Origin: Clostridiales bacterium | GTDB lineage: Bacteria; Bacillota; Clostridia; Oscillospirales; Acutalibacteraceae | NCBI GenBank assembly: GCA_012839185.1 | Contig: DUNU01000020.1 | Coordinates: 1-64,000 of the forward strand | Length of the DNA stretch: 64,000 nt | Reading direction: 5' to 3' | In this document: piece after piece, positions 56,948-64,000 of the stretch | Position numbering within the stretch: the stretch's first letter is position 1 | How the letters are laid out: the number at the start of each line of letters is the position of its first letter | Position numbers and translations under genes: made by a program | Notes under the pieces: generated by a model | Seen by the model: only the letters and a program-made list of their open reading frames with translations | What the model was told of the DNA's origin: nothing | Database searches by the model: none

Positions 56948-58199
56948 TGTTATTTTCCTCCTCCTTTTCTTCTTTATCGCCTAAATTTAGGTACATCTGA
57001 CGGATATATTCTTTTTCTTCCTTATGCTTTTTAAGACGCTCTTTGCCCTTCTTTGTCATCAGGAAATCTTCTTTGAACAGATTTCGGATAACTTCCGTTC
57101 CGATAATTGCAAATGAGGGAAGCATTACGAATATGAGAATAAGAATAACCGCGACCTTGTTCATCCCGTCGTCATCGTTATTATTATTTTGAACGGGAGC
57201 AACTTGGGTTGTTTCTTCGCCGGTTACGCCTTCTTCAACTGTTACTTCTTCTTCGACAGGCTGTTCCGCGACATCAAATTCGCCTTCTTCAATGGCTCTT
57301 TGCAATGTGTATTCCCGACATTCTTCAATGGTTGAATTGAATATTGGCTTTTCGGCACGCAGTGCGTTTTCCGATTTAGGTTGCCATTTTCCGCCGAGTT
57401 CAATGGAATCTTCGCTGCCACCCAAATAAAATACTTCAATCGCATCTGACTTATAAAACGCATGATGTCCGATACTTTCGACGGATTCGGGGATAAAGAA
57501 TGAATATCGAAAACCCGTGCAGTAACTGAATGCATCACTTCCGATCGTCTTTACGTTTGGGGGCAGTTCAATAAGTTGAAGCCACCAGCATTTGAAAAAT
57601 GACATATCTCCGATTTCAATTATCGTGTCGGGGAAATATACGTGAGATAAGGCTTCACATTTGTAAAAAGAATTTTTCGCAAGTCGAACAACACCGTCGG
57701 GAATGGTATAGTCTTTTGTGCGTTCTCCGTTTGTTTCGTGACATATCGGAAATGCAAGCAAAACGGACAAATCTTTCGTAAACAAAACGCCGTCAATATC
57801 GACATAATATTCATTCGCAGGGTCAACGGTGATTGATTTTAAGGCTTTGCAATAAACAAAGGCTTTTTCGTCAATCCGTTTTACATTCGGACCGATATGA
57901 ATATGCTCGATATATTCATCGCTGATTATAGTATATTGGTCAACCGCCACGACAACGGAATTTTCGTCGGGAATCCATTTTGTTCCCTCGTCGGTCTTCG
58001 TTTTAACAAGCAATTTGTCGATAATAACTTCGGTTATATCCGCATTGCCGTTAAAACCTTCAAACACATATCCGCCTTCTTCTTCGCTGTAGGCAAATTC
58101 AAAAGTTTCACGGGAAATCATATTGAAACTTGCAAACACCGAAATGCTGATAAAGACAATCAGCATGACGGACAGAATAATTTTCTTACTGGTTTTCAT
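56934..58199 (-). CDS. Membrane-anchored LRR_5 protein
   Basis: A 421-residue protein. An N-terminal hydrophobic segment (about 7-26) acts as signal or anchor. An outer LRR_5 domain (about 90-270) has repeats such as IDEKAFVYCKALKSITV and IGDMSFFKCWWLQLIELP. A Glu/Thr-rich, Asn-rich linker leads to a second membrane helix (about 343-368) and a highly charged Lys/Glu cytoplasmic tail. It could act as a surface receptor or scaffold for the transporter encoded next to it; this is inference from gene order. SD AAAGGGTG. First gene of the unit. Confidence 0.82.
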   Translation of the reverse strand: MKTSKKIILSVMLIVFISISVFASFNMISRETFEFAYSEEEGGYVFEGFNGNADITEVIIDKLLVKTKTDEGTKWIPDENSVVVAVDQYTIISDEYIEHIHIGPNVKRIDEKAFVYCKALKSITVDPANEYYVDIDGVLFTKDLSVLLAFPICHETNGERTKDYTIPDGVVRLAKNSFYKCEALSHVYFPDTIIEIGDMSFFKCWWLQLIELPPNVKTIGSDAFSYCTGFRYSFFIPESVESIGHHAFYKSDAIEVFYLGGSEDSIELGGKWQPKSENALRAEKPIFNSTIEECREYTLQRAIEEGEFDVAEQPVEEEVTVEEGVTGEETTQVAPVQNNNNDDDGMNKVAVILILIFVMLPSFAIIGTEVIRNLFKEDFLMTKKGKERLKKHKEEKEYIRQMYLNLGDKEEKEEENNNGKN

Positions 58200-58237
58200 C
58201 CCTTCACCCTTTCATTCTTACGAGTGTTATTTTCATC

Positions 58238-58265
58238 ATTATATCCGAAAATAAAAATATATCAA
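58238..58265 (-). promoter_or_regulatory. Promoter of the LRR/transporter unit
   Basis: On the minus strand TTGATA (58265-58260) and TATAAT (58243-58238) with a 16-base spacer, about 39 bases before the LRR protein ATG. Confidence 0.65.
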
Positions 58266-58345
58266 GCTTTTTTTATAATTTTATTATAAAAAAGGTTTGA
58301 TTAGAGAACTTTTGATAGACTTCCTGCACTTAATGAAATAATTTG

Positions 58346-58374
58346 TTGACAATCAGTTGAAAATATAATATAAT
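58346..58374 (+). promoter_or_regulatory. Consensus promoter of prfA
   Basis: TTGACA (58346-58351) and TATAAT (58369-58374) with a 17-base spacer, 45 bases before the prfA ATG. It stands back-to-back with the promoter of the LRR/transporter unit. Confidence 0.82.
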
Positions 58375-58419
58375 ATTATGAATTTGCTAATTTTAAATTG
58401 ACATATTTAAGGAGAATAT

Positions 58420-59493
58420 ATGCTTACGAAACTTGACAGCGTTGAAGCTCGTTTTAATGAGGTAAATGAAGAACTTTGCGACCCGTCTGTAACGAGTGAT
58501 ATTCAGAAATATACGGCTTTAATGAAAGAATTAAAGACCTTAACTCCCATTGTTGAAAAATACAGAGAGTATAAAAATCTTAGTGATACGATTGAGGGAG
58601 ATTTGCAGATTTTAGACGATTCATCAAGTGATGACGACCTTCGCGAAATGGCTAAGATGGAACTTGAAGAATCGAAAGAGGCACGCGACAACACTCTTGA
58701 GGAGCTTAAAATTCTTCTCCTGCCCAAAGACCCGAACGACGACAGGAACGTTATTATCGAAATTCGTGCCGGAGCCGGCGGCGAAGAAAGTGCCTTGTTT
58801 GCGGGTGTTCTTTTCAGAATGTACAGTATGTATGCCGCAAACCGCGGTTGGCAAATTGAAATTATCAATGAAAATTCAACCGAATTGGGCGGATATAAAG
58901 AAATAGCTTTCTCCGTTTCCGGCGAGGGTGCATATTCAAGATTTAAGTTTGAAAGCGGTGTCCACAGAGTACAACGTGTCCCCGAAACAGAATCGCAGGG
59001 ACGTATCCAGACCTCCACCGCAACCGTTGCGGTTTTGCCTGAAGCCGATGAAGTTGACGTGGACATTGATCCGGCAGACATCAGAATTGACGTTTTTCGT
59101 TCATCCGGAGCGGGCGGTCAGAAAGTCAACAAGACATCGTCCGCCATCCGTGTAACACATATTCCGACGGGCATCGTCATTGAATGTCAGGACGAGCGTT
59201 CACAGTTTCAGAACAAAGACAAGGCACTCGCTCTTTTGTATTCCCGTCTTTTGGATATAGAACAACAAAAGCAGGCTGAATCAATTTCGGGAGAAAGAAA
59301 AGCTCAGGTCGGAACGGGCGACAGAAGTGAGCGAATCCGTACCTACAATTTCCCGCAAGGGCGAGTAAGCGACCACAGAATAAACTTGACTTTATATAGA
59401 ATTGAAGAAATATGTAACGGCGATCTCGACGAACTCATTGATGCACTTATTACCGCCGATACCGCCGAAAAACTTAAGGCACAAAACAGTTAA
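58420..59493 (+). CDS. prfA: Peptide chain release factor 1
   Basis: Terminates translation at UAA and UAG. The catalytic GGQ is at residues 232-234, and the codon-recognition tripeptide is PET in [10 protein letters not shown], the PxT form that marks RF1 and not RF2. At 357 residues it is full length. SD AAGGAG. No prmC (the GGQ methylase) or rpmE gene lies next to it; a phosphatase gene follows after 15 bases. Confidence 0.97.
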   Translation: MLTKLDSVEARFNEVNEELCDPSVTSDIQKYTALMKELKTLTPIVEKYREYKNLSDTIEGDLQILDDSSSDDDLREMAKMELEESKEARDNTLEELKILLLPKDPNDDRNVIIEIRAGAGGEESALFAGVLFRMYSMYAANRGWQIEIINENSTELGGYKEIAFSVSGEGAYSRFKFESGVHRVQRVPETESQGRIQTSTATVAVLPEADEVDVDIDPADIRIDVFRSSGAGGQKVNKTSSAIRVTHIPTGIVIECQDERSQFQNKDKALALLYSRLLDIEQQKQAESISGERKAQVGTGDRSERIRTYNFPQGRVSDHRINLTLYRIEEICNGDLDELIDALITADTAEKLKAQNS

Positions 59494-59508
59494 GGATATT
59501 TTTATATT

Positions 59509-61140
59509 ATGACTTACGAAGAATATTCCAAAATAAATCCGAGAAAATCAACCAAGCAGCCTGATCATATCATGCTTTCTATATGTGGGGACGCGAAACA
59601 CGAAATGTGTGTAACCTGGCGGACTTCCCGCGATATTGAAACCGGTTATATGCTTATAAGCGAAGCGGACAAGGATGAATTTCGGCGGGTTGATGCTGTC
59701 AATAAGGAAGTAAAAACCGATATTGACGTGAATATGAATCACTGGGCGAAACCGAAGAATTTAAGTCCCGGCACGAAATATAAATACACCGTCGGCAATG
59801 ATGAATACAGAAGCGGGGAATATACTTTTACGACGGAAAAAGAGAATGTTACAAAGTTTAAGTTCCTCTTTTTTACCGACCAGCAGAGAGAAGACCCGTA
59901 TTTATGTCCCGATTATTCCGTACAGCAGGAACTTCTCAAAGATGCGTTTTCCCGTCATCCCGACATTGATTTTATATTAACCGGCGGAGATAATACGAAT
60001 AACGGCGAAAATGAACTTCAGTGGAACGGTATGTTTTCCGGACTGGAAGGCTATATTGAGAGCATTCCGTTTATGATGACCGTCGGCAACCATGATTCAC
60101 GCGGTTATGCGGATTATTTCGGTGAAGATGTCAAAAAATATTATGCAGAAAAAGCGTTTTTGTTTGACGCACAGTTTGCCGAATCATATCCGAAAAACGG
60201 ACCCGACGGTTTGATTGGTGAAAATTATTCTTTCGACTACGGCAACGCACATTTTACCGTTGTTTCCGTAAACTATCAGGACAAACTCGGCGACTGGCTT
60301 TATAATGACGTAAAAAACAGCGATAAGACGTGGAAAATAGGTTCTTATCATTTCCCGATTTATCCCGTCATGCCTGAGGGTGTAAACGACGACAGTTATC
60401 CGTGGCTGCGAAAGGGAATTGAAGAGGGTAGGTTTGACGTTCTGTTTGCGGGACATGAGCATAGTTTTGCCCGCACCTATCCGATGACCGATAAGGGTAT
60501 GTTTGAAAAGCCGAGTGAGGGTGTCGTGCATTTTATTGCGGGCAACGGCGGCAGAAATATTTTCAACACAAATTGCAGAAAAATCTGGCATCCGAAATTT
60601 TATCCGCAGGAAGTCAGGCAATATCTCTATATGATATGCGAAATTGACGGCGATAAACTGACAATCACTTCTTATTTGGAAGACGGCAGAACGATTGATT
60701 ACTTTGTGCTTGATAAGGGAAATGACAGTATATTTCCGCCCGAGCCTGCCCCCGTTTTTAATCAGACCAAGATGAGTTTCAAGGGAATTATTCCTGAACT
60801 TGCCGCCCGCGAACAGCCATGCGAGCAAAAAGACGGAGTGTTTTTCTGTGCTTTCGGTTCGCTTGCAAGAGCAAACGGCGGTGTCGTGGTTAAAGACGGC
60901 AAAAAGATGAGTATTGATTTTTACGGTCATAAAGCGGAACTTATCGAAGGAACGGACATCGCGAACACTCCCGACGGTCAGGTTAAATTGGAGCATGAAG
61001 TATATCGCGGAAGCAAAAATCAACTTTATATTTCCGTCCCCGACTGCGAAAAACTTTTCGGTGTTCACCATCAATATTACGAATATAACAACCTTATCAA
61101 CTTTGACTACGATGCCGAAAAAGCATATATTGATTTCTGA
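59509..61140 (+). CDS. Purple acid phosphatase-like metallophosphoesterase
   Basis: A 543-residue protein. An N-terminal fibronectin-like PAP domain (about 15-110) precedes the phosphoesterase core with FTDQQR, GGDNTN, VGNHDS, GSYHFP and GHEHSFART, which supply the metal ligands. About 150 residues after that form a C-terminal beta domain containing a second Cys pair. No signal peptide is apparent, unlike most purple acid phosphatases, which are exported. Substrate unknown. It follows prfA after 15 bases with AAGGAT as SD. Confidence 0.87.
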   Translation: MTYEEYSKINPRKSTKQPDHIMLSICGDAKHEMCVTWRTSRDIETGYMLISEADKDEFRRVDAVNKEVKTDIDVNMNHWAKPKNLSPGTKYKYTVGNDEYRSGEYTFTTEKENVTKFKFLFFTDQQREDPYLCPDYSVQQELLKDAFSRHPDIDFILTGGDNTNNGENELQWNGMFSGLEGYIESIPFMMTVGNHDSRGYADYFGEDVKKYYAEKAFLFDAQFAESYPKNGPDGLIGENYSFDYGNAHFTVVSVNYQDKLGDWLYNDVKNSDKTWKIGSYHFPIYPVMPEGVNDDSYPWLRKGIEEGRFDVLFAGHEHSFARTYPMTDKGMFEKPSEGVVHFIAGNGGRNIFNTNCRKIWHPKFYPQEVRQYLYMICEIDGDKLTITSYLEDGRTIDYFVLDKGNDSIFPPEPAPVFNQTKMSFKGIIPELAAREQPCEQKDGVFFCAFGSLARANGGVVVKDGKKMSIDFYGHKAELIEGTDIANTPDGQVKLEHEVYRGSKNQLYISVPDCEKLFGVHHQYYEYNNLINFDYDAEKAYIDF

Positions 61141-61167
61141 TTATTTTCATTAAAAAAGGAGAGGTTT

Positions 61168-62121
61168 ATGTTCCTGCTCGGCTTTGACATCGGCGGTACG
61201 AAATGTGCCGTTGTACTCGGAAAGAATGATTTTGAAAATCCGATTGTTGACAAAATCTCTTTCCCGACAGATGTTAAACGCGGCTGGCGTTTGGTGCTTG
61301 CCGAATTGTTTGACACCGCCGACAAACTCCTTGAGAAACATAAAATTTCAACCGAAAATATTTCCGGTATCGGAATTTCCTGCGGCGGCCCGCTTGACAG
61401 CAAAAAGGGGATAATTCAAAGTCCCCCCAACCTTCCCGACTGGGATAACGTCCCGATAGTCAAACTTTGCAAAGAACGTTTCGGTGTTCCGACAGTTCTT
61501 CAGAACGACGCAAACACCTGTGCGGTTGCTGAGTGGAAATACGGTGCTGCAAAGGGAACAAAAAATGCAATATTTTTAACATTCGGTACGGGTATGGGTG
61601 CAGGTCTTATCTTGGACGGGAAACTATATAGCGGCACAAATGATTTGGCTGGCGAAGTCGGTCATATAAGATTAACCGATGACGGCCCCGAAGGTTACGG
61701 CAAAAAAGGCTCGTTTGAGGGCTATTGTTCCGGTGGCGGAATTGCCAATCTTGCAAAACTTATGGCGAAAAATACGGGTTTTCAGTCCGATTTGCTCGAA
61801 AAAATCGAAACGGTTAATGCAAAAGATTTAAGTATCGCAATGCAAAACGGTGATGAATTTGCACGTTCGGTTTATGAAAAATCTGCGGAGAAATTGGCAG
61901 CAGGCTTGTCAATTTTGATTGACATTTTAGATCCCGAAATGATTGTGATAGGCTCGATTTATGCGAGAAATACCGCGTTTTTCAACTCAATAATAATTCC
62001 GATTATAGAAAAAGAGGCTTTATCAAAGTCATGTAAAATCGTACCCGCAAAACTTGGCGAAAATATCGGCGATTATGCCGCCCTTTCGCTTGCATTATCG
62101 AATGAAATACAGGTGATGTAA
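61168..62121 (+). CDS. ROK family sugar kinase
   Basis: A 317-residue protein with the N-terminal ATP-binding motif GFDIGGTKCA, the ROK signature region (GTGMGAGLILDGKLYSG...AGEVGHIRL) and a Gly-Cys-containing stretch GYCSGGG. The full ROK zinc-site pattern (CxCGxxGCxE) is not present; only CSGG remains, so metal binding may be lost. Glucokinase or another hexose kinase is the best guess. It overlaps the next gene by one base (TAATG) and has a GGAGAGG SD. Confidence 0.88.
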   Translation: MFLLGFDIGGTKCAVVLGKNDFENPIVDKISFPTDVKRGWRLVLAELFDTADKLLEKHKISTENISGIGISCGGPLDSKKGIIQSPPNLPDWDNVPIVKLCKERFGVPTVLQNDANTCAVAEWKYGAAKGTKNAIFLTFGTGMGAGLILDGKLYSGTNDLAGEVGHIRLTDDGPEGYGKKGSFEGYCSGGGIANLAKLMAKNTGFQSDLLEKIETVNAKDLSIAMQNGDEFARSVYEKSAEKLAAGLSILIDILDPEMIVIGSIYARNTAFFNSIIIPIIEKEALSKSCKIVPAKLGENIGDYAALSLALSNEIQVM

Positions 62122-62966
62122 TGAGTAAACTTAAATTTATTGTCTGGGGAGACCCGCAGGTTTCGGCAATAGACGAAACGCGTGCCAAAAATTTTGCCGC
62201 CGCTTGTGCGGATGTAAGACTTGGAGACACCAAATATGACGCTACCGTTTTGGTCGGCGATATTACCGAATACGGCAGAATTGACGAATATCAGACCGTC
62301 GCTCAGATACTTAATTCCATCGGCGAAAACGGCGGGAAAATCTTTTGCACTACCGGAAATCACGACATCCGACTTCGCAGGTACAAAAAGCAGATGATGC
62401 GGTTTAATTCATTTTTAGCCTCTCTTGATAAGGGTGTTGTCGGCGAGGGTTCTCATTATTATTTTTCAACCCGCGTCAACGGCTATAAGTTTATCATCAT
62501 GGGTAGCGACAGAGCAAGTTTTGAGGCGATGCATATTTCCAAAAAGCAGATTGAATGGATTGACAAACAGATTGCCGAAGAACAGGGGAAACCGGTTTTT
62601 GTATTTAATCATCAGTGTTTGAAAGGCACAAACGGTCTGCCGATTACTTGGGGCGGTTTCGGTACTTGGCGAGGTTCGGTCGGTCGTCAGAATGATAAAC
62701 TTCGTCCCGTATTTGAAAAGTACAAAAATGTTTATTTCATAACGGGTCATCTGCATTACGGTATGTCGGAATATAATATTGAAGACTACGGTGCGTTCAA
62801 AGCAATTTCCGCCCCCACCGTCGGCGTAAGCAATCACGGCCCTTTTAAAGAAAACTCACAAGGATTGATTATCGAAGTTGACGAAAAAACCGTAACCATC
62901 ACCCCCCGCCTCTTTGCCAAAGGCAAAAATGTGGAGGAATATATAAAGGTATTTGATATAGAATAA
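62121..62966 (+). CDS. Calcineurin-like metallophosphoesterase
   Basis: A 281-residue phosphoesterase with the motif set WGDPQVS, VGDITEYGR, TGNHDIRL, NHQCLKG and TGHLHYG. The single-domain protein lacks signal peptide and membrane segments. It is translationally coupled to the ROK kinase gene upstream, which suggests action on a phosphorylated sugar or a nucleotide-sugar, but no substrate can be assigned. Confidence 0.87.
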   Translation: MSKLKFIVWGDPQVSAIDETRAKNFAAACADVRLGDTKYDATVLVGDITEYGRIDEYQTVAQILNSIGENGGKIFCTTGNHDIRLRRYKKQMMRFNSFLASLDKGVVGEGSHYYFSTRVNGYKFIIMGSDRASFEAMHISKKQIEWIDKQIAEEQGKPVFVFNHQCLKGTNGLPITWGGFGTWRGSVGRQNDKLRPVFEKYKNVYFITGHLHYGMSEYNIEDYGAFKAISAPTVGVSNHGPFKENSQGLIIEVDEKTVTITPRLFAKGKNVEEYIKVFDIE

Positions 62967-62995
62967 AAAACCGGCTTTATTTGCCGGTTTTCTTA
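62964..62995. terminator. Bidirectional terminator between converging transcripts
   Basis: CCGGC (62971-62975) pairs with GCCGG (62983-62987). T residues follow on the plus strand, and a run of A residues (62965-62970) gives the T tract for the minus-strand pfl transcript. Confidence 0.88.
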
Positions 62996-63010
62996 TCCGA
63001 TAAATGATTT

Positions 63011-63667
63011 TTACTCAAACAAATGCTCGACGGGGAAGTCAATCCCCATGTTTTCGTACTTTTCCTTGCATAGCAGGGAGAGAGGCAGGTATTCGATTTT
63101 TTCTACGCAGGAGTGCGTTTTTTTCATATTTTCAATGTCGGAATACGAAAAATCATCGTCATTGATTTTCGGAATAATGACTCTTCTGATCCAAGTTTTG
63201 ATATTCTTTTCTTCAAGTTTTTCAAGGAAATAAGTCGGTGCTGAAACAGAACATCCGACATATTTTTTGTACGCCTCGTCTGTTGAATATTTGTAATCAA
63301 GCAATACCAAATCAGCATTATTTAATAGTTCGTCTATATCGTCATTGTATATACAGCCCGATGTGTCCAGACAGGTGTGAATATTATTGTCATGCAGTTT
63401 TCTGAACACTTCGGCAACAAATTTCGCTTGATAAATCGGTTCACCGCCTGAGAAAGTCGCACCGCCGTCCTTGATATATTCTTTGTATCTGAGAATTTTC
63501 TCGACCAAATCATCGGCAGATATTGTCATTCCCACATTAAAATCCCATGTTTCGGGGTTATGACAGCATATGCAACGAAGCGGACAGCCTTGCATAAAAA
63601 CAACCGTGCGAAGACCGGGACCGTCGAGCGTGCCGAGACTTTGGAAAGAACTGATTTTTCCGTTCAT
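63011..63667 (-). CDS. pflA: Pyruvate formate-lyase activating enzyme
   Basis: Radical-SAM enzyme that installs the glycyl radical on PflB. The 218-residue protein has Cys28, Cys32 and Cys35 (CPLRCICC) for the [4Fe-4S] cluster, and TFSGGEP as the SAM-binding GGE motif. It is shorter than E. coli PflA, within the usual range of clostridial forms. It starts one base after the pflB stop, with GGAAAGT at a distance as a poor SD, so coupling to pflB translation is likely. Confidence 0.95.
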   Translation of the reverse strand: MNGKISSFQSLGTLDGPGLRTVVFMQGCPLRCICCHNPETWDFNVGMTISADDLVEKILRYKEYIKDGGATFSGGEPIYQAKFVAEVFRKLHDNNIHTCLDTSGCIYNDDIDELLNNADLVLLDYKYSTDEAYKKYVGCSVSAPTYFLEKLEEKNIKTWIRRVIIPKINDDDFSYSDIENMKKTHSCVEKIEYLPLSLLCKEKYENMGIDFPVEHLFE

Positions 63668-63668
63668 A

Positions 63669-64000
63669 TCAGACAGTCAAATGGAAAGTACGCATAATAA
63701 CTTCCTTTTGCTGTTCGCGGGAAAGAGCGATAAAATTGACAGCATAACCGGATACTCGGATAGTCAGATTGGGGTATTCCGCAGGGTTTTCATACGCTTT
63801 CATCAGGGTTTCACGATTTAAGACATTTACGTTAAGATGATGAGCATCATGTGCAAAATATCCGTCAAGAAGGGATACGAGATTTACAATCCGTTCATTT
63901 TTGTCATGACCTAAAGCATCGGGAACAATGGAAAAAGTATTTGAAATACCATCCAGAGCAGCAGAGTAAGGCAGTTTTGAAACGGAATTAAGTGACGCAA
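63669..64000 (-). CDS. pflB: Pyruvate formate-lyase, C-terminal end (partial)
   Basis: The frame is open from the right edge to a TGA at 63671-63669, giving the last 110 residues or so of formate acetyltransferase. It contains the glycyl-radical loop RVSGYAVNF with the radical Gly, and [17 protein letters not shown] before it, both diagnostic. Cleaves pyruvate with CoA to acetyl-CoA and formate under anaerobic conditions. The 5' end lies beyond the window. Confidence 0.95.
   Translation of the reverse strand, partial: ASLNSVSKLPYSAALDGISNTFSIVPDALGHDKNERIVNLVSLLDGYFAHDAHHLNVNVLNRETLMKAYENPAEYPNLTIRVSGYAVNFIALSREQQKEVIMRTFHLTV

Overview
The window looks like a chromosomal segment of a low-GC, strictly anaerobic Gram-positive bacterium of the class Clostridia, probably an uncultured gut or rumen member of the Oscillospirales/Ruminococcaceae type. 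The reasons are a T-box leader, AAGGAG-type ribosome binding sites, TTGACA/TATAAT promoters with 17-base spacers and a TRTG element, a pyruvate formate-lyase locus, two type-I dockerin proteins, BspA-like leucine-rich-repeat proteins and secreted or cytosolic glycosidases. The assignment is inferred from gene content, not from a marker-gene comparison. No transposase, integrase, phage gene, rRNA or CRISPR array was seen.

Left part (1-7.6 kb, minus strand): a partial exported dockerin/zinc-ribbon protein, then the run tig-clpP-clpX-folC-Ntn hydrolase-panE, read from one promoter at 7556-7528 and closed by a terminator near 860-902. A plus-strand initiator tRNA gene with its own promoter and terminator follows.

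Branched-chain amino acid block (8.0-21.9 kb, plus strand): a leader with two stem I/stem II T-box aptamers and only one antiterminator/terminator precedes ilvA-ridA-leuA-leuC-leuD-leuB-ilvB-ilvN-ilvC-ilvD. Together these encode isoleucine, valine and leucine synthesis (the transaminase is not here), with RidA clearing the reactive enamine made by IlvA. A DUF815 ATPase, a DUF554 membrane protein and a MaoC-like hotdog protein trail behind.

Middle (22-32.5 kb, plus strand): a GlpA-like/GlpB-like/DUF1667 redox trio, a GH29 alpha-L-fucosidase-like enzyme, pgi, a small P-loop protein, yceD-rpmF, a DUF512 radical-SAM-type protein, der and a YdcF-like protein.

32.8-46.9 kb (plus strand): a 1709-residue exported protein of unknown function with internal duplications, a membrane-anchored propeller-like protein, galK, recJ, relA/spoT, and an LRR-dockerin protein with a recent internal duplication. 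A 651-base intergenic stretch then holds 22-bp and 13-bp tandem repeats.

47.5-58.2 kb (minus strand): a TIM-barrel isomerase fused to an acyl-CoA synthetase, translationally coupled to a LeuA-like protein that has lost the metal-binding and catalytic signatures but keeps the leucine-regulatory domain; mscL with a zinc-ribbon tail; an exported GH5 glycosidase; a small zinc-ribbon protein; and an LRR membrane protein/MFS-like transporter/polytopic protein set.

Right end: prfA, two metallophosphoesterases around a ROK kinase (plus strand), then pflA and the 3' end of pflB on the minus strand. The items most worth following up are the double-aptamer T-box leader, the LeuA-like/fusion-ligase pair and the giant exported protein.
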